From Apricaphanius iberus (Eukaryota > Chordata > Actinopteri > Cyprinodontiformes > Aphaniidae), in the NCBI GenBank assembly GCA_028564705.1, contig JAPXFQ010000203.1, forward strand, positions 186,001 through 250,000: a stretch of DNA of 64,000 bases. Direction: 5' to 3'. Positions 1 to 11,131 of this stretch are shown piece after piece (the first letter of the stretch is position 1; the number at the start of each line of letters is the position of its first letter). The position numbers were made by a program, and so were the translations under genes. The notes beneath the pieces are model-generated. The model saw only the letters and a list, made by a program, of their open reading frames with translations, ran no database searches and was not told the origin of the DNA.

Positions 1-665
1 TACAGGAATAAATTACTGTTTTCAATAACTGAGTAATGTAATGCATTACTTCCAAAATATACAGCAATATATTACTAGTTACAATTTCAGTAACTCAAGT
101 TACAAATGCATTTTAAACTGTTTTTCTGACCAACTAATGCAACAGACCAAATCAAGTTGTATACCATAGAACAAGATCACCCATCCACTTCCTGTTGCTC
201 AAAGCTAAAATATCAGAGAATCAGGACGGCTGAGGAAAAGATCGACTGTACATTTAACAGCAGCATTATTCACACTGTTTTCCTAACCATGTGTTGTAAG
301 ACTTCAGACATCGGAGTCTCATCTTTGTCAAGCAACTTTGTGATGAGCACTTTCAGCACCTTCTTTTGATTAGATTTAACCATGAGATAGAAGGCATGCG
401 AAGGAACTTGAGACTTAATTTTAATAAAATTGTGTTAAAAATACTGTATTTGTGATGTGACACTTGTGTAAAATGTAAATTGATAAGTTACGGTTGTTAG
501 AAGTCGTGTTAGATATTTAGGATATTTTGCCAAAAGTAACTTAAAGTAGTGTAACTCAGTTACATTTTTAAGACAGTAATATATAATGCAAACATATTAC
601 TTTTTTGACATTGTAACTAGTAATATGAAATATATTACAATTTCTTTGTAACTTGCCCAACACTG
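1..665. mobile_element. DNA-transposon fragment, right end (truncated by window edge)
   Basis: The segment is rich in variants of GTAAT, TTACTAGTTAC and AAGTTAC, and ends at about 665 with GTAACTTGCCCAACACTG. That is the reverse complement of the CAGTGTTGGGCAAGTTAC terminus of a common teleost non-autonomous DNA transposon. The left end is outside the window. It lies in rapgef4 intron 1. The ORF at 157-369 has no recognisable domain and is not called as a gene. Confidence 0.6.
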
Positions 666-1334
666 AAAATAACATTGAAAAAAATAATAAAATGTATATG
701 GCATTAACGTGTCTTTCATTATTTTTTTTAAGGAATCGACTTGAATTTTTTTTTTTATAGCGAAATACAAATATTTGAAAATACATTTTGCAGTTTGTAA
801 TATCAGTTTTTTAATTGCATGTATAATTATATTTCATCAGCTGAGTGCTACAATCAGTCTAAGTGTATTTCACTGACGTTATATAAGTTTTATTTATTTT
901 TATTAAAAAAATAAAAGAACATTTGAGTTCAGTGGTTTTCGTTACCTGAAATTGGCAACAATTTAAAAGAATTCCGGTGAGATAGGTCTAGGTGTTTTTC
1001 CCCCCTTTCCATCCTAATAATATGGGATGTTCTGTTAGCTACAAATAAATGCTGCTTTTTATGTGTTCCTATTTAACATCAGATATTCCATGTTTAAGCT
1101 TTGTCAAACAGGAGGTTATATGCTCCGTACGCACACAGTCACCTTGGAGCTCTGCAAGGGTGGACTATTTATACAGATCCATTAAGTTCCGCTGGGAAAT
1201 TTAAACTACAGCCGCCTTTACCGCGGCTGTTGAAACACACCGTCAAACTCCAACAGAAGAAGAAGTCAAATAAATCTGTATCATCAAATCGCTCATTGAA
1301 TAAGATTAGAAATCAAGATGACTAAAGGAGTTAC
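666..1334 (-). other. rapgef4: rapgef4 intron 1 (part), no further feature
   Basis: AT-rich sequence between the transposon end and the rapgef4 exon 1 donor. The short plus-strand ORF at 1101-1325 lies against the gene and has no recognisable family. Nothing else is supported here. Confidence 0.5.
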
Positions 1335-1393
1335 CTTTTATCCAGAGATATAATCCACTCGACAGATTCGGACGAAGAGTGTGCTGCTACCAT
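1335..1393 (-). CDS. rapgef4: rapgef4 (Epac2) first coding exon, partial gene
   Basis: Read on the minus strand, an ATG at 1393 opens a 59-nt coding exon beginning MVAAHSS and running through EWIISLDK. It ends in phase 2 at a good donor (AG|GTAACT, intron from 1334 leftward). The start resembles the N-terminus of RAPGEF4/Epac2 isoform A (MVAAH..., then EWI..LDKR), as I remember it. Epac2 is a cAMP-regulated guanine-nucleotide exchange factor for Rap1/Rap2; this exon precedes the first cyclic-nucleotide-binding domain. All other exons would lie left of base 1. The identification is supported by the neighbouring pdk1, since PDK1 and RAPGEF4 are adjacent in human. Only about 20 residues are visible, so the call rests on a short match plus synteny. 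Confidence 0.8.
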
Positions 1394-1545
1394 CGTGTCT
1401 GATCCAGCTGGAAGTCCTGCTGCTGCTGCTGTTGATGCTGCTGCAGAGGAGGGAGAGGAGAAGATGAGCTGGTTCAACCACTGCGCTTCATCTGCCTTCA
1501 CTCACTCTGCTCTGACTCCTTAGCTCACTCCCTCACTCATTTAGG
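1394..1545 (-). promoter_or_regulatory. rapgef4: rapgef4 5'UTR and probable promoter-proximal region
   Basis: Directly upstream (minus strand) of the rapgef4 ATG there is a purine-rich leader with an interrupted CAG trinucleotide run (1419-1444) followed by a GA-rich stretch. I see no convincing TATA box. The transcription start is not determinable from sequence alone. The length of 5'UTR given is a guess based on where the GC-richer sequence ends. Confidence 0.45.
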
Positions 1546-3500
1546 AAGGAGAAAGTCGTGTTTTAAAAAACAATGCAGGAACAAAAAGAACTCAAATTTA
1601 AGAAAATTGTCGAAAGCGTGTCTAGTTTTTGGGATAGATGAGTAAGGCAACAGTTTGCAGCAGACCTGATATCAATTTAGAGCTTAAAGCAGGTCACTGT
1701 ATTTCCAACATACGACATATTTCTATACGTTTTTGCGATCAAAACGCGTGATCAAAAAAGTATTTAATTGGCTTTTTGTAATTAAAGTATTAAAAACGTA
1801 AATACATCAGAATAGGCGAAAATGTATCTTTCCACCGCCCTCTCTTAGGTAGCCTACGTCATTATACATTTTAACACTAGATGGCGGTGTTTCCAGAGCA
1901 TACTTTAATTTCTCTCCAAAGGGAATGTGTCAAATAGCGCATGTATGCTTGAATAGGTTAAAAAGTCGGTGCATTTATCCACCAACATAATCAGGATTAA
2001 TAAAACAGCTCGGTATCAATGATGGGCACATTTGATAGCAAATCTTTTAATCTGCATTTTTCCCATTTCATTTAGTGTAGCGTACTCACACAAAATAAAA
2101 ACGTTCATTAATTCCACAGCAAATTACTTTTAAAAAGCAAGTGGGAGTGCAGAGAAGAAAAACCTTGCCTAAAGTCACCATGTGTTGCTGTTGCAGAATC
2201 ACCTGCCTCTGTATGAATATATAAGAGGGCATTTATCAGAGAGGCAGCAACGAACGTTAACTTTAAAGGAGCTGCATCCCTAGCTGATGTGCGACAGTCT
2301 AGTAAACAGACAATTACTATTTGTGAGCTCCACAAATTTGACATTTATATAGATATGGCTAGCTGGAAGCCACTGGACACAGCAAATATCTGCAAGACAT
2401 ATGTCTTCTGCAACACTAGAGAACATTATAGACACCAAGACATGGAGGCGGAATTTGATTTAGAAATGAAACTTGAGGTTTTTCAATTTCATTCATAGTT
2501 TTACTTTCAATATACTTAAAATTGTTCATTTTAGGGGTGTTGTTAATAATGTTTCATTTGATTTACTAAATTTCAACCCATGTCGTTTTACGCTTAATTG
2601 ACACAGTTTTGTAGAAAAGATTGCCTTAACTTTATTAATTTAATCAAGTGTTTTATTTCTTAGAGTATATGTTAAACATTAAGACTCCTACACAGAGAAA
2701 GTGGTCTCAAATTTCATCCTTCTAACATCCACTCTGTAGGTTTTACTTGTCTGCCCATGTAGCTTCACAGCAATTCCCACCTTGGGACGTCTGTCCTAAC
2801 TGCCCCATTTGTGACCTTACAAATAAATAGTTTTTCTTCTGACTGCAATTTCAAGCCTGTTACTTTTCAGAACTGAATTAGTCTTTTGGATTAGAGTTGA
2901 AATATCTTTAAGAAACAAGACGTTCAGGTGCCTTCTATTAAAACACTTAGACAGAGTCAAGGAATCTGGTCAGAGTTAATGGGAAGGATGAAGTTACATT
3001 TATGTCAATCCTGGTAGTAAATGTGTTAGAGGCTGAAAAACTGGGAAAACTATAGAGCTAAAATCTCCGACAGGACAACAAAACTGTTGCTCATTGGCAC
3101 TCTCCATGTATTCTGACATAAAGTCATAAGTTAACATTTATAAATCTATAAATAAACATAGACAAAGATTTCAGTGACTTGTACAAAGCTGGTCGATGCA
3201 TGCTCTGAAATACATGTGGCTGACTTGTGAAAGGCACTGCTTACTCAGGGAGCACCATACACCAAACTTTAATTTGTTATTTCAGAGAAAATTAAGAACG
3301 TTTATATAATTTTCCTCGCACTATACAATTATGCAATTCTTTATATCGATCTATCACTTAAAACCCAAATAAAATACATTGAAGTTTCTGAATTTAGGGT
3401 TTCCCAATACTATTGCACTGTAAAATCTTCTCACTGAAATCATAGCTGTAAGATTGAATTGTAAGAAACTTTGAATGATATGATGAATACATCTACCATG
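1546..3500. other. intergenic DNA, nothing recognised
   Basis: AT-rich sequence between the rapgef4 leader and the first SINE. The short ORFs here (2108-2344 minus, 2289-2498 plus) overlap on opposite strands and show no domain or codon bias. No RNA gene or repeat family is recognised. Confidence 0.4.
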
Positions 3501-3504
3501 AAAT

Positions 3505-3808
3505 AAAGTACTGTACTTGTATAGTACTTTACGCAGTCCAGAGGAACCCAAAGTGCTTCACACTACATTCAGTCATTTACCCATTTAGGCACACATTCAC
3601 ACACTGGCGATAGCAAACTACATTATAGCCATACTGATGGAAGCAAGGCCGGCGAACACTGGCGCCACCAAGCTCTGACCACCACCAGTAGGCAATGTGG
3701 TCTAGGCCCAAGGACAAAAAGAACTGGACGAACAGAGCAGGGGTTTGAATCACCAATCCTTCGGTTACAAGATCAACTCCAATCTCCTGAGCCACGGTCG
3801 CCTCCACA
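3505..3808 (-). mobile_element. tRNA-derived SINE (minus orientation)
   Basis: Read on the minus strand from about 3808, the head contains box A-like GTGGCTCAGGAGATTGGAG and box B-like GTGATTCAAACCC, the internal promoter of RNA polymerase III. The body (TCCTTGGGC...CATTGCCTAC, then CCATCAGT...GTGTGTGAATGTG) is shared with the SINE at 16566-16858. The tail carries the AAGCACTTTGGGT...ACTATACAAGTACAGT motif seen in L2-like tails of fish SINEs. This explains the minus ORF at 3577-3807, which is not a gene. Confidence 0.75.
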
Positions 3809-4140
3809 TAAAATGTACAAGAAGTCAGAAAGGAAAGAACTTATAAAAATAAGAATGGCTGCTAAAAAAAATTTCTCTCTTCTACTTTTTTCTTCTACCA
3901 CTCTCCAGATATATTGTTTCTGCGGTTATTGCGATTGTTAACCCAGTTTGCTCTCAGTATTTTTCTCCCCATAGAAGCTCCACATGGTATGGTACCCTGC
4001 TCAACTATAATGCCCCCTGCTGGATGGGGAACATCGGTCCAGATGATGCTCAAAGTCACCGAACATCCACCATGCTGTCTCTTCTCTGTCTTCTCAGACC
4101 CCCAGATGGTCATGGCAGATGACCGCTTGTACTGACCCAG

Positions 4141-4460
4141 GTTCTGCTGGAGGTTTCTTCCTGTTAAAGGGGAGTTTTTCCTCTCCACTGTCGCTACATG
4201 CTTGCTCAGGATGAGGGATTGCAGAGGAATTGCTGTGGTTGGAGTCTGCATGATTCGGGTACAACCTCCCGTCGATGACTCATCGCAATCTGCAGGGATT
4301 CCTTACATAAAAAAAATCCAAATAACATAGAAAACTTTTAACTGATTGGAATGTTTGTGTAATTGTATTGAAACAACTTTTGTTGTAAAGTGCCTTGAGA
4401 TGACATTTGTTGTGAATTGGCGCAATATAAATAAAAGTGAATTGAACGGAATTTAATTGA
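4141..4460 (+). repeat. high-copy teleost interspersed repeat, copy 1
   Basis: Contains the block GGAGGTTTCTTCCTGTTAAA, then GGGAGTTTTTCCTCTCCACTG, and later AAGTGCCTTGAGATGACATT and a tail ending in imperfect AATTGAA repeats. The same landmarks occur inverted at 9433-10330. The tail repeat is typical of a very abundant repeat in acanthomorph genomes. I cannot assign its class from sequence alone. The ORFs at 3895-4251 (minus) and 3914-4135 (plus) lie in or beside this repeat and are not called as genes. Confidence 0.7.
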
Positions 4461-5084
4461 AATAAAAACAGAGAAACATACAGACATGCTAAAGTAAAAA
4501 GAGTGAAATCAATCAGATATTAGCCAAAAGTGAGACAGAGGTCATGGAAAGTGACGTACTGTATCTCTCGAGACGCCATTGAGATCATTTAGTGTATACT
4601 CAAACTGCATTCAGCAATGTCTTTCACTGATTTTCTGCCTTAACCAACCACAACTGTAGTTCTCTGTGTGGGGAATGACATTGTATCTTAAGTGGGAACA
4701 TTTCCACAGTAGCTTTGAAAAAAACAACACGTTGTAAGAAGAGGCTACCTAATGAAAGGGTCATTGGTTTCTTTGTGTTACCTTGGAAACAAACTGCTAC
4801 AGAAAGACTGTGGTGCAGCTAAGCCGTCTGTGCTGGCAACGTTGTAAAAGTAAAAAAAAAAGAAAACTCATAGGATGCCTTTGTTGCTACACTTTTTTAT
4901 CACTTGCTGCCTAACACACACTGTTAGATACAAAAGATGCTTTGTTAAATATCACTGGCGCCCTGGTAAAAATTAAAATAACCTGTTTTTACACTAGTAC
5001 AATGCCACTGAAGACTTTTAAAAATAAATAGATAATTAAATGTTTAATTTGTTCACATGAATCAGTCTTTTTCTCTTTCGGCTT

Positions 5085-5492
5085 TTCCCTTAAGGACTCG
5101 CCACAGAAAATCATCTGTCTTCATATAGTTCTATCCTCTGCATCTCCTGCCCTCACACCAACCAACTTCATGTCCTCTTTTACCACAATGATAAATCTCC
5201 TTTTTAGTCTCCTTCTCTGCTTCCTGCCTGCAGGCTCCATCCCCAGTATCCTTCTACCAATATAATCGTAGTTTCTCCTCTGAACGTTACCAAACCATCT
5301 CAGTCTGGCCTCTCTGACTTTATCTCCAAAACATCTAGCATGAGCTGTCCTTCTGATGTACTCATTCCTGATCGTATCCATTCTTGTCAGTCCCAAAGAG
5401 AATCTCAACATCTTGAGTTCTGCAACCTCCAGCTCTGCTTCCTGTCTTTTCCTCATTAGTACTACTGACTCTAAACCATACAACGTTTCCAT
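5085..5492 (-). pseudogene. non-LTR retrotransposon relic (reverse-transcriptase C-terminal region)
   Basis: A minus-strand frame of about 120 residues contains the C-terminal landmarks of a LINE ORF2: LYGLE, AELKMLRFSLG, RIRNEYIR-like text, KVREARLRWFGNVQRR and EDMKLVGVRAGDAEDR. This is the conserved tail that follows the polymerase domain in many fish LINEs. No catalytic YADD-type motif, endonuclease or 3' poly(A) is present, so it is a 5'-truncated, dead fragment. Subfamily is not assigned. Confidence 0.85.
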
Positions 5493-6155
5493 TGTATAGA
5501 TTCAAATTTGCAGGTTCTTTCCTATTAAAACTTGCTGTCTGGTTAGGCTTCTGAAATAAAGAAATACAGAATCCTAAGTGTAAAGCTGTCTAGGTATGAC
5601 AATACAAGATAAACCCTCAAACAACAATATCCCATTCTCTAAACATAAACTGTCAATTCATCTTCAATAATTTACACATAAACATTCAATTTCTATTTTT
5701 TGAATTTGGTTTTAGCGTTCCAGTCTCAACACAAGAGGGCAGCATTGTATCTGTAAAACATACTTATTATTATGAGGACATGAAACTATTAAAATCTGCG
5801 TGCTGAGAGAATAGAGAAGGAATATTTCCCCTGCATTCAATTTAAAAATAACATTCTGTCTTCTTCTCTTGTGAGTCTTTGACCTGAAATTATTTGTTCA
5901 TTATCGTTGTCTTCAGGATTGGTTTGCCAGTGCCAGACAGTTTCCCTCTGTGTGCACTTCCTGTTGTAGTCTCGCCCTCTCTTGCTAAAGTAAATCTTGT
6001 TAAAGTAAATATCAAGGATACGGGACTGGGTTCAAGTTGGGGCATGCACAACACAAAACACACATTCCTGTAATGCAGCACACCATTGTCTCATCCACAG
6101 CTGCCTCAAATCAAACCACTAATGTTTGAAGATGTTAATATACACCGCAGCTCAT

Positions 6156-6159
<4 letters not shown>
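5493..6159. other. intergenic DNA, nothing recognised
   Basis: AT-rich single-copy-looking sequence between the LINE relic and the TA microsatellite. The minus ORF at 5890-6081 has no recognisable family. Confidence 0.4.

Positions 6160-6229
<70 letters not shown>
6160..6229. repeat. (TA)n microsatellite
   Basis: About 70 bases of near-perfect TA dinucleotide repeat with one TT interruption near the right end. The run of Ile-Tyr in the minus ORF at 6106-6309 is translation of this repeat, not a protein. Confidence 0.95.
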
Positions 6230-6489
6230 GTTTGAATGTAAAAATGCAGGACAGGTTGATAGGTTTCTGTCTTACCACATAATGTCTCCCTGAGAGAGCT
6301 TATAGTCACAGCTGAAAATGTCCTGCTGTAGTTTTTTTTTTTTTTGTAGCTGATTTGAGATAGAAAAAAATATGAAAAAATTTCAGACAGAGGAGAATGA
6401 GAAGCCCAATTTCAGATCCCATAAATCAGGCAATGATGAAAGTTACATTATTTCTCATTTAAAATGTTGAGCGTTTGGTTTTTTACAAT

Positions 6490-6805
6490 GATTCTTAGTG
6501 TTTTGGGGCAGGGAAGATCTGGTCAAAGCCCAGACCTAAATCAAATTGAAAAACGATGGCAAGACATAAAACTGTAACAGAAATTTGTAAAAGCATCGAG
6601 CGAAAGCAATGACTCAAGGAGGTTGACTAAATGTTCATGCCACACTTTTAAGATTCTATTTAAAAAAAAAAAGGGAGTTAAAATCTTCATCATTCTTCTT
6701 CCAATTTCCAAGTGGATATCCAAAAGGATATACAGTATGGGGGGATGTTTTACCTGACGAAAGGACAAGGAGCTTGAATACTTTTGCAAGGCCTTATTTC
6801 AAAGA
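6490..6805 (+). pseudogene. Tc1-like transposase C-terminal relic with right inverted repeat
   Basis: The plus strand at about 6519-6570 reads GQSPDLNQIEKRWQDIK, matching the SPDLNPIE..W motif of Tc1 transposases that holds the second catalytic Asp region. The segment ends with GAGCTTGAATACTTTTGCAAGG (about 6771-6792), a Tc1-type terminal repeat. Stops and a poly(A) stretch interrupt the frame. The left end was not found, so this is a truncated copy. Confidence 0.75.
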
Positions 6806-9432
6806 AGCATTAAAAAAAGGCAAATGCATTCACTTTACAATAGTATTAACTGTGTCTTGTTTTTATTCTAGGCAAGTAGATAATAATAATAATAATAATT
6901 ATTATTAAAAAAACATTTCTCAAGAGGAAAAATGTGCAACAAGGAGAGCTCCTTTGTCATCTAGCTGGAAAGAGAATAAGACATTTTCTCCACTTGCTCC
7001 TCTGACTAGATCACCTGCTAATTTTTCTGCTTCCTTTTCCTTTACATTCCATTCTGTTTGGCATGTCGGCACAGCGACCTCTGTTGCTTCGATGTTACCC
7101 CAAGCCTGGCGACTGTAGGACATTTCAGACCTACAGTTGCTAGGAAATTCTCCTGCAAGCTCCAAAAGTATAACACACTGACACATGGAGCCCTCATGTG
7201 CGCATGCAGCATAAATCTTTAATGCGCCTAAGCACTTGGAAAAAGATTGGCTGGTGTATGTGAGACCACTTTGAATGTCTACCTTCGGAGCATATAGGAA
7301 GTTTAAGACGTCACTTTTGCTGCACATGCAAAAGTCTTTCCTTAAACAGCAAAAATTAGAGTAAGGAAAATAAGGTTAAAAAGAGAGTGCATCATAACTG
7401 ACTCTGACTCCATGGATTTACATAAAACAAATTGGCAGAGAGCATCTCCAAAAACCATGTTGTACACTAACAACAAAGAGTTTACTTAAACTATGAACAC
7501 GAGTGTGGACATAAATACGCTTGCAAAAAAGCCTCACATATCAGATAACCACGTCTCAGAAGGAATGTAGAGGCAGATAATTCCAGAGGAAATGCCTGAG
7601 GACTGAGACTTTTCCACAGACGTCCCTTTAGACCCTTTAGGACACCATTGCATGTACAGACAACATGGATTTAATAAATTCTTTAAATGATTCCGACCAG
7701 TGAGGGAGCAGGGCATGGTAACAAAATTAATCTTGGGAAGTCAGTATTTCATGTTTTATCCCGTTAAAACTGTAAGTGGGATATCTCCTTAGGCTACATA
7801 AAAAGATCCCAATAACTAGATCACCATCTGTTCAAGACTTATGTTACAGTCTGGTTCATGTTTATCAATATTTACTATGCTATTTGCATTTTATTACATA
7901 ATGTTGCCTCAAATAAGGTTGGGTCTTCTAAGTATATAATCACCTGACAACTATTTACATTTTCAAAATCCCTAATTCGGTTGAAGAAAAATATGTTTAC
8001 AATGTCACATCTTTAGCTTGTTTAGACATTAGAAAAGTGGAGGTGAGACTTTGTATTCCAATTGCTTTATGCAGTATATACTTTATGCAGTATATACTGG
8101 GTCAATTGGCTGATTGATATTTTTGTAATGTAGGTTCTCTGCCACTGAGGAAATCAATCTACACTGCCACTCAGTGTCTTTGCAGAAGAGCTCAAAAAAC
8201 AGAAAATTATTATTTCTGAGTATTGAACAATTGAACTAAGATTGTAAAATATTAAATGTCATTAATACAGAGATGAAAATTCTTGTCTGGACATCTGATT
8301 AATTTAAAGCGGGCAACAAATAAAATAAAAAACTGAAAATAAACTATAGGAAAAAATAAAAAATTAAAGCATATTCAAAGTTTTGTAATTCATCAAAATC
8401 CTCACATTAGATTGAGTTAAAGTTGTTTATTTTTGCATTGTAAACTAGCATTTTAAAATTTTAAAATGCTGAAAACTGCTGTGTATAATGGATATCTGTC
8501 TTTGACCTATTTTTAATGAGGTCATGTATACACTCTGGATAAATCTGGCTTCTCTTGTATTATTCCAAGGAACACCAAAAGGAACTAAAAAGCCACATGA
8601 CACTTATTTAAGAGGTGAGACAAGACAGGGAGAAACATCAGTGACGTGGCGTTTACTTACCATCGGAAACACAGAACTGGAACCAGCCCTGCGTCACGCC
8701 GAGGTGTTTTACTTTTCTCCTAGTTTTTAGTGCTTCGTTTTTGATCCCAAAGCTCTTGCTTGTTTATAGTCTATTAAATGTTACTGACGTATAACAACAG
8801 TTTATTGAGCTCACTGCCATGTCTCTTATAAACACGTCTTGTAATAGGCTGCACCTTTCTAGCAGCTGTGATTCTTCAAACATCTTTAACTGTCAGGCAA
8901 AGAAAACAGGGATCACTTGGCTATGCTGTTCAGTTTTTAGTTCTTGTTCTATTAGTAGAAGGAAAATAATGTATAATTTTCAATTTGGTTTTTACAAATT
9001 AAATCCTGATGAGTGAGGCATAAATAAAATATTCCCCATCTTTTACTTGTATAGCTCTAAATCAATTACCTTTAGAAGTTAAGGTCTCAGAGGTACAATT
9101 AGTGAACAATCAAAATCACGAGAAACAAGAAACATACCAAAAAGGTCAGGGAGAAGGTTGTGGAAAAGTTTAAAGGAGGGTCAGGTTATAAAACAAAATT
9201 CCAACCTTTCTACACATGATTGAGTATTCTTCAAGTCAGCATCTGAAAATGGAAAAAGCATGGCGTCACTGCAGATCTCATCCACTTGAACTGACAGAGT
9301 GGGAAGGGAGAGCAGGAATCAAGGAAGCAGCCGAGAGGCCGATCGTAAGGAAGAGCTGCAGAGGTACAGAGATCTTGTTTGCAAGTGTCCATTAGCCATG
9401 CTGGAGATACAGCAGACATGCGGAAGAAGGTG
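6806..9432. other. intergenic DNA, nothing firmly recognised
   Basis: Contains a short ATT/AAT repeat near 6883-6905 and several unrelated short ORFs on both strands (for example 6920-7327 minus and 8524-8730 plus). None has a recognisable domain, splice context or strong coding bias. No RNA gene is seen. Confidence 0.35.
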
Positions 9433-10330
9433 TTCAATTCAATTCAATTCAGTTTATTTATATAGCGGCGTTTCACAACAGATGACATCTCAAGGCACTT
9501 TACAAGAAGAGTTATTACAATACAATGTAATACGTCGTGAATTCTCAGCAATCCCTCACAATGAGCAGGCATGAAGCGACAGTGGAGAGGAAAAACTACC
9601 TTTTAACAGGAGAAAACCTCCAGCAGAACGAGGCTCAGCATAAGCGTTCATCTGCCGAGACCGTCTGGGGTTTGGAGAAGGCAGCAGAGACACAGAAAGA
9701 GCAACAGAACTGATGCAGATGGTAGCAGGACGTGGAGAACTTTCCGCCACTGGAATGCCATCTTAGTCAGGGTTGTTAAGCAGGGCAGGTCAGGAGTACC
9801 TACTGTAGGAAGAGACTAAGAGAAAACTGGTTAGCGCATGAATTGACAGCACATCATGCATTTGAGGAGAAGTAGGAGAGAAAGTAGGAACTAACTCTAA
9901 TAATGTCCTCCAACAGCCTAGCCTAAAGCAGCATAGCTACTAACATTAACCTGTCTCCTAGATACTGTGAGACCTAGCTACTAACACTCTCTACCTGGCT
10001 TACATTAATCTATCTCTACCTAGCTACTCTACCTGACTACTAACATTAACCTGTCTCTTCCTAGCTACCTGTCTAACCTGTCTGTAACTGTAAGCTTTGT
10101 CAAAGACGAAGGTTTTAAGCCTAGTTTTAAAGACAGACAAGTTGTCTGCTTCATGAACCAACCCTGGGAGCTGGTTTCATAGGAGGGGAGCCTGGTGTTT
10201 CACTCGGATGAGACCAAAATTGCACTTCTGTACATCACCCTAATTGAAGCTAATAGGCAAAAGGAAGCTGGTCAGAGTTGATAAGAAGATGTAGGTTTGT
10301 TAGTTCGGAAGGAGAACCTGAGAGGGGCTT
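9433..10330 (-). repeat. high-copy teleost interspersed repeat, copy 2 (inverted, longer)
   Basis: Starts at the left with repeated CAATT units and contains GATGACATCTCAAGGCACTT, CGACAGTGGAGAGGAAAAAC and TTTAACAGGAGAAAACCTCC. These are reverse complements of landmarks at 4141-4460. It then extends through AACGAGGCTCAGCATAAGCG and CTGTAAGCTTTGTCAAAGACG, both typical of the long form of this repeat in other percomorph fish. Inside it, at about 9950-10085, is a degenerate tandem array of CTACCTAGCTACTAACATTAACCTG-like units. The ORFs at 9231-9750 are translations of the repeat and its edge. Confidence 0.75.
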
Positions 10331-10859
10331 TAGGAGACTGAGGTTGATCTTGGAGCAAGACAACAACCTGAAACATAGAGCCATTTTAGAATGATTTCAA
10401 TCAAAGCACATTTATGTGCTAATGGAAAGAAGTTAATAGGCGATGAATTCATTTGCAACATAATCGAAAGACAAACCATGTGTTACATGAAATCATTCTG
10501 AGTAATGCATTAACTAATGGTTGCTGGAGTTTATAATCTTTACTCTTTTTATTGCTCAAGTTTTTAACACTACTTCTTCAGTGAAAAGTAAACTGAAATT
10601 AAATATTATGTACCTCACTGTACTAGAGTAGCACAGTGAGGTCACTGCTGAGACAAGCTTGAAAGAAACAAAATCTCTCTTTGGTCATCTCAGCCGTTTA
10701 TAGTTTTAGTTCAATAACATTTCTATCTTATTAAATGTTTTAGAAGTTTTCTTCATGCAAACGATGGGCTTTTTATTTTCTTTTAGCAACGTGAGCTCTC
10801 TTTCCCACGCCTTTCGTTTAACATTTCTCTTCTTTGTAAGCCGTGCTTTGGTGAAACTC
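10331..10859. other. sequence upstream of the neurabin promoter
   Basis: AT-rich DNA between the repeat and the CpG-rich start region. No TATA box is convincing close to the CpG-rich segment, as expected for a CpG-island promoter. Nothing else is called. Confidence 0.4.
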
Positions 10860-11131
10860 TGGGTCGGGAGAAAAGAAAAGGAGTAGTGGGTTACAGTCCT
10901 GGAATGTGTGCGCGCTCCCGATCCCTGCGTTCCCGACGGGTGGCGCGCGGCTCCCGGGTGCGCGCGCAGCTCTCTCAGCTTGCTGGACGAGCAAAGAGAG
11001 AGGAGGCAGGGAAAAGCCGCCGCTGGAGCGGGGAATGATGGCGGAGAGCGAGAAGGAACAAGTTTGATACCGGAGCAAAACTGGAATCTCGAGCGAGCTT
11101 TTCTTGTCCTCTAACTCGATAACACAACTAG
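10860..11131 (+). promoter_or_regulatory. ppp1r9a-like: CpG-rich promoter and non-coding exon 1 of the neurabin gene
   Basis: Within an AT-rich neighbourhood this stretch is markedly GC- and CpG-rich (many GCGCGC, CCCGG and CCGCCG motifs), as expected of a CpG-island promoter. It ends in a strong splice donor, CTAG|GTGAGC, with the intron starting at 11132. The likely product is a 5'UTR exon, joined to the acceptor at 13043/13044. A short upstream ORF, MMAESEKEQV then stop, occupies 11035-11067. The exact transcription start is unknown. The opposite-strand ORF at 10818-11159 is a shadow of the GC-rich sequence. Confidence 0.7.

Noticed and set aside
6106..6309. 67-residue ORF with Ile-Tyr repeats
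   Set aside because: Translation of the TA microsatellite.
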